In this document: positions 15,416 to 18,504 of the stretch, piece after piece
Layout of the letters: every line of letters starts with the position of its first letter
Numbering within the stretch: the first letter of the stretch is position 1
NCBI GenBank assembly: GCA_016839245.1
Contig: JAEOUN010000105.1
Location: 1-18,504 of the forward strand
From: Candidatus Thorarchaeota archaeon
Lineage (GTDB): Archaea; Asgardarchaeota; Thorarchaeia; Thorarchaeales; Thorarchaeaceae
DNA length: 18,504 nucleotides
Direction of reading: 5' to 3'
Program-made: the position numbers and the translations under genes
Notes under the pieces: generated by a model
What the model was told of the DNA's origin: nothing
Database searches by the model: none
Seen by the model: only the letters and a program-made list of their open reading frames with translations

Positions 15416-17692
15416 TTGTTCTCTTGCCAAAGATGCCGTGAACCACTCTATATCCGAAATGTTGAGATAAAAGACCGAATTCTCACCTTTGAAACTCAAT
15501 GCCTTAATGGTCATAAGAGTATACGACGACTTGCAGAACATCAACTTCAGGACATGGGTGAGGAGATTTTCAAGAAATTATTCACTTGTTTTGATTGCGG
15601 GTCCAACATGACCCTCGTTGATTCTCAGATTAAGGGAACAAAGATTGAAGGATTTTTCTTATGTCCTCGACATGGACTTCAGAAAAGAGAATATCCTTCA
15701 TCTTTTTCTTCCATAGTCAATATTGCAGCTTCTGATATTGATAGTCCTCGATCAATAGTGGATTCATTTAGATGCCCTGATTGTGGTCTTATTTTCGCGA
15801 TAAGTGAAATAGAGATACGTAAGGGCATAATAGAAGTTGCTGTAAAGTGTGCAAATGGTCATAGAGCAGAGCGCTATCTTCCAAGCAATATTGAGCAATC
15901 CATGTTGAAGAGAATCCTTCAGAGAGTAGTGCACTGTGATAAGTGTGGAATGCCTGGTCACATAGCGAATGCTGAAGAATCTGGAAATTTAGTTAGAATT
16001 TATTCATCGTGTCCCGTCCATGGGATTACAAAAAAAGACATTCCTCTCTCCTATTTGGAACCCTTACGCATAGCTGTATCTGAGATTCCTGAAGATGCTG
16101 TCCTTAAAGCAACTCTTACATCACGTGATTGCAGACAACCTTTGGCTATTCGTAGTATTGAAGATGATAAATCTGGATACAAATTGAAGTGTGTCTGCCC
16201 GGGCACTAAACATGCCACCGAAAGAATTCTTCCGCTGACTTGGACAGAATCCATTGCGAAAGGCATTACATCTGCGATTTTAACATGTGATGAATGTGGA
16301 AATCTAACTCATATTCTTTCAAGGCGGAAAAGCAGCAAAAAAGTAAGTTTTCATATTGTCTGTCCTGTTCATGGAGTGATGCAAAGAGAAGCTCCCCCTT
16401 CAGTCTTTGAAATAATCTCTGATTTTGAAGAATCACTTGACCATATTCCATCGATGGTAAAGAGCTTGAGTTGCACCAAATGCAAGATGCCTTTGAATCT
16501 GAAAGATGTTGAGGAAAAGCGTGGGCTTATTGAGTTTGATGTCGAATGTAGAAATGGTCATAGCAGTAAGCGATTGTTTAAACCTGGCCTAACTCCTAAC
16601 ACTCTTGTTGACCTTTACAAGCGGTTTTATCAGTGCCCCGAATGTTATGAATCTCTAGAACTTGTCTACATTGAACCTGGCGCCAGAGAAGACAGAGTTG
16701 TTCTCCTATGTTCGATACATGGCAAATTTGTTTTTGATATTCCTCCTGATCATGCAAAGGCGATGCAAGCTGCATATCAAGAGATTCAAGCAGATAAGAG
16801 TAAACCTCCCGTTGAGGTTCCTGAAGAGACTCCTCCTGAAACTTTTGAAGTTGAGGTCGAATCAGTCGATGATTCAGAAATTGGTGTACAAGTGTTTCGG
16901 GGATGTGAGATAGTAGGTGGCAAGTTTGATTATAAAGTGAAAGTGATGAATAATAGTGGTTACGTCATAACTAATGTCACTGTCAGTATAGTTGCTTATC
17001 CTATGGATTGCATGGAGCTAGCAGGAGAGAGTGTAAAGACAATCTCTCGGATAGAGGTTGGAGGTTTTAGGTCACCACAGTTCACGCTGTATCCAACGAA
17101 AGATTGTGTTCAAGGAAAAATCGTTGCAACTGTATCTTACATTGATTTTCTTGATCAATTGCACACACAGAGTGTTGAACCATACCTCATCCGTTCAGTC
17201 TGTGATCTCCTACAACCTTCCAAAAAGACATCTGTTGATTTTGATTTACTTCTTCAGAATTTAGAAAAGACCCACCAAGAACAGACTTTGGATTGGAATG
17301 CACAGGTACTCTTTACAAAGGCTGAGAAGATACTCCCACTCAAGAATTTTCACGTTGTCGATACTGAGGAACACATTGTATCTGGTGAATTCATTGGTAC
17401 CATAAGAGGATATGCAGAAGGCAAGTATACTAAAAACAAAGTGGCTGTTATAATGATGATTTGCGGGCCTGAGAACAGTCGTCATTCTACAGTCAAAGTT
17501 GAGGCTTTAGGCGAGGACGTTTCGATGTTGCCTACAACAATTGATGAACTAGCTGATACAATGGACTCTTGGATTTGTCTTAGATGTGGTGCTCCACTTG
17601 ATCCTGATGAAGTTGAAGAACTAGGAAGACGTCAACCAATTCGATGCAAATACTGTACTCATACGCTAACAATCGCCCTCTATCTTCAATAG
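15416..17692 (+). CDS. Multi-zinc-ribbon protein with appendage-like C-terminal domains
   Basis: A 758-residue cytosolic protein. Residues 1-440 hold four repeats of about 115 residues, each with two different ribbons. Type A is CxxC...Cx3H with a C-x-NGH end (Cys4/7/29-His33, Cys120/123/145-His149, Cys353/356/378-His382). Type B is CxxC...Cx2H with a CPxHG-like end (Cys58/61/83-His86, Cys174/177/199-His202, Cys291/294/316-His319, Cys407/410/432-His435). The third A ribbon is degenerate, lacking its first Cys. A Pro/Glu linker (about 463-487) leads to a beta-sandwich at about 488-600, an alpha/beta domain at about 605-715, and a last ribbon (Cys721/724/744/747). The order sandwich-then-platform recalls adaptin and gamma-COP appendages, which is inference. 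The TTG start aligns MFSCQRC with MFVCNKC of the downstream paralogue and has AGGTG six bases upstream; a GTG at 15407 is the alternative. Function is unknown. Confidence 0.85.
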   Translation: MFSCQRCREPLYIRNVEIKDRILTFETQCLNGHKSIRRLAEHQLQDMGEEIFKKLFTCFDCGSNMTLVDSQIKGTKIEGFFLCPRHGLQKREYPSSFSSIVNIAASDIDSPRSIVDSFRCPDCGLIFAISEIEIRKGIIEVAVKCANGHRAERYLPSNIEQSMLKRILQRVVHCDKCGMPGHIANAEESGNLVRIYSSCPVHGITKKDIPLSYLEPLRIAVSEIPEDAVLKATLTSRDCRQPLAIRSIEDDKSGYKLKCVCPGTKHATERILPLTWTESIAKGITSAILTCDECGNLTHILSRRKSSKKVSFHIVCPVHGVMQREAPPSVFEIISDFEESLDHIPSMVKSLSCTKCKMPLNLKDVEEKRGLIEFDVECRNGHSSKRLFKPGLTPNTLVDLYKRFYQCPECYESLELVYIEPGAREDRVVLLCSIHGKFVFDIPPDHAKAMQAAYQEIQADKSKPPVEVPEETPPETFEVEVESVDDSEIGVQVFRGCEIVGGKFDYKVKVMNNSGYVITNVTVSIVAYPMDCMELAGESVKTISRIEVGGFRSPQFTLYPTKDCVQGKIVATVSYIDFLDQLHTQSVEPYLIRSVCDLLQPSKKTSVDFDLLLQNLEKTHQEQTLDWNAQVLFTKAEKILPLKNFHVVDTEEHIVSGEFIGTIRGYAEGKYTKNKVAVIMMICGPENSRHSTVKVEALGEDVSMLPTTIDELADTMDSWICLRCGAPLDPDEVEELGRRQPIRCKYCTHTLTIALYLQ

Positions 17693-17767
17693 AAGATAAC
17701 AATAGAGATAAGGAAGATACTCCCTTAATCTGATACTCTGTGTCGCCCACCAAGGTAAGGGATTGGT

Positions 17768-18504
17768 ATGTTCGTCTGTAATAAATGCAAGGAACCTTTC
17801 TATATACTAGGCAGTGAACTCCGTGGTAATACTCTTCGAGTTTATTGTCAATGCTTGAATGGCCATAAAGGAAAGAGGGACATCTCAAAATATCAAGCCG
17901 ACAGCATGGCGCCCGAAGTGTTCAAGGGTCTCTTTACCTGTATAGAATGCGGTTCTACTATGTCACTTCTTCATTCTGATCTTGGTCGCAAAGAGGTTGA
18001 ATACACATTTCTATGTCCTATTCATGGACCTCAATTAAAACGGATTCCTTCATTTTATCATACTGCAGTGACTAGCGCGCTTGGTTCGATTAACGCTGCA
18101 AAATCAATCCTAGATTCTTTGAGTTGCCCGAAATGTGGACAAATCTTCTCTACTCATGATGTTCTTGAGAAAAAGGGAATATTGGAATTTCGGTATCGTT
18201 GCCCCAATGGCCATAAACAAACACGATTTGTTCCTGCTGAGGCTGATTCCTCTATTCTAAAACCCGTATTCAAACGATTACTTCATTGCGAACAGTGTGG
18301 TCTTCCATGTTCGGTTCTAAATTCTAAGACAAAAGGCGAACGAGCTCGAATTGAGATATCTTGCCCTGCTCATGGGAAAACATCCAAAGAATTACCTGCC
18401 AAGCATGCATGGATGATGGAGAAGATTGCTGATGCTATGTCTGAAGGAACTATTGTACGATCCATGTTAAAATGCACACAATGTTCCAATGATTTGTCTA
18501 TTAG
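17768..18504 (+). CDS. Multi-zinc-ribbon protein, paralogue of the preceding gene (3' end outside window)
   Basis: The first 245 residues of a close paralogue of the gene before it, 75 bases downstream on the same strand. The same alternation of ribbons is visible: A1 Cys4/7, then a CLNGH end; B1 TCIECGS with a CPIHG end; A2 SCPKCGQ with a CPNGH end; B2 HCEQCGL with a CPAHG end; and the start of A3 (KCTQCSN). In this copy A3 keeps its CxxC, unlike the upstream gene. The start ATG at 17768 begins MFVCNKC and is preceded by an AAGGTAAGG stretch. The pair arose by tandem duplication. Whether this copy also carries the sandwich and platform domains lies beyond the window. Confidence 0.85.
   Translation, partial: MFVCNKCKEPFYILGSELRGNTLRVYCQCLNGHKGKRDISKYQADSMAPEVFKGLFTCIECGSTMSLLHSDLGRKEVEYTFLCPIHGPQLKRIPSFYHTAVTSALGSINAAKSILDSLSCPKCGQIFSTHDVLEKKGILEFRYRCPNGHKQTRFVPAEADSSILKPVFKRLLHCEQCGLPCSVLNSKTKGERARIEISCPAHGKTSKELPAKHAWMMEKIADAMSEGTIVRSMLKCTQCSNDLSI

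Noticed and set aside
15221..15544. A 107-residue minus-strand frame spanning the gap before the zinc-ribbon gene
   Set aside because: It overlaps the ends of two well-supported plus-strand genes, has no ribosome site and has a composition unlike a real protein.

Overview
The window reads as a fragment of an archaeal genome, most likely an uncultivated Asgard-type lineage (Thorarchaeota-like). The archaeal call rests on three things visible here: pyruvate:ferredoxin oxidoreductase is encoded as separate small subunits, several starts carry GGTGA- or GGAG-type ribosome binding sites, and TATA-like elements sit about 30-60 bases upstream of starts. The Asgard placement is an inference from the style of the content (large secreted peptidase-like proteins with calcium repeats, long zinc-ribbon arrays, moderately AT-rich DNA). 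No marker gene proves it.

Layout. Bases 1-2462 are minus-strand: a secreted protein cut by the window edge, a small cytosolic protein of unknown function, and a nitrilase-superfamily amidohydrolase. A divergent promoter region with a perfect 18-bp palindrome (2533-2550) separates these from the plus-strand porD-porA-porB operon (2664-5028), which has no gamma subunit gene beside it. Bases 5034-13376 are a long minus-strand block. It holds three paralogous secreted, membrane-anchored proteins of the M28 metallopeptidase fold with C-terminal calcium-binding repeats. A two-gene operon of unrecognised cytosolic proteins lies between the first and second of them (counting from the left). From 13490 everything is on the plus strand: a COG1078-type HD protein, a small four-helix membrane protein with a charged tail, and two tandem paralogous zinc-ribbon-array proteins, the second cut by the window edge.

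How the parts fit. PorDAB would oxidise a 2-oxoacid with CoA and ferredoxin. The nitrilase may deal with amides or N-carbamoyl compounds. The M28 cluster is cell-surface machinery: only the middle copy keeps the full set of M28 zinc ligands and the catalytic glutamate, while the flanking two have lost several of them. The HD protein also appears to have lost its metal site. The window therefore contains three apparent pseudoenzymes that remain intact open reading frames. The zinc-ribbon protein carries eight alternating zinc ribbons, then a beta-sandwich and an alpha/beta domain whose order recalls vesicle-coat appendage domains, then a last zinc ribbon. I regard this protein and the M28 pseudoenzyme lineage as the most interesting items. 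I saw no tRNA, rRNA, CRISPR array, transposase or phage gene, and no gene-free stretch longer than about 210 bases.
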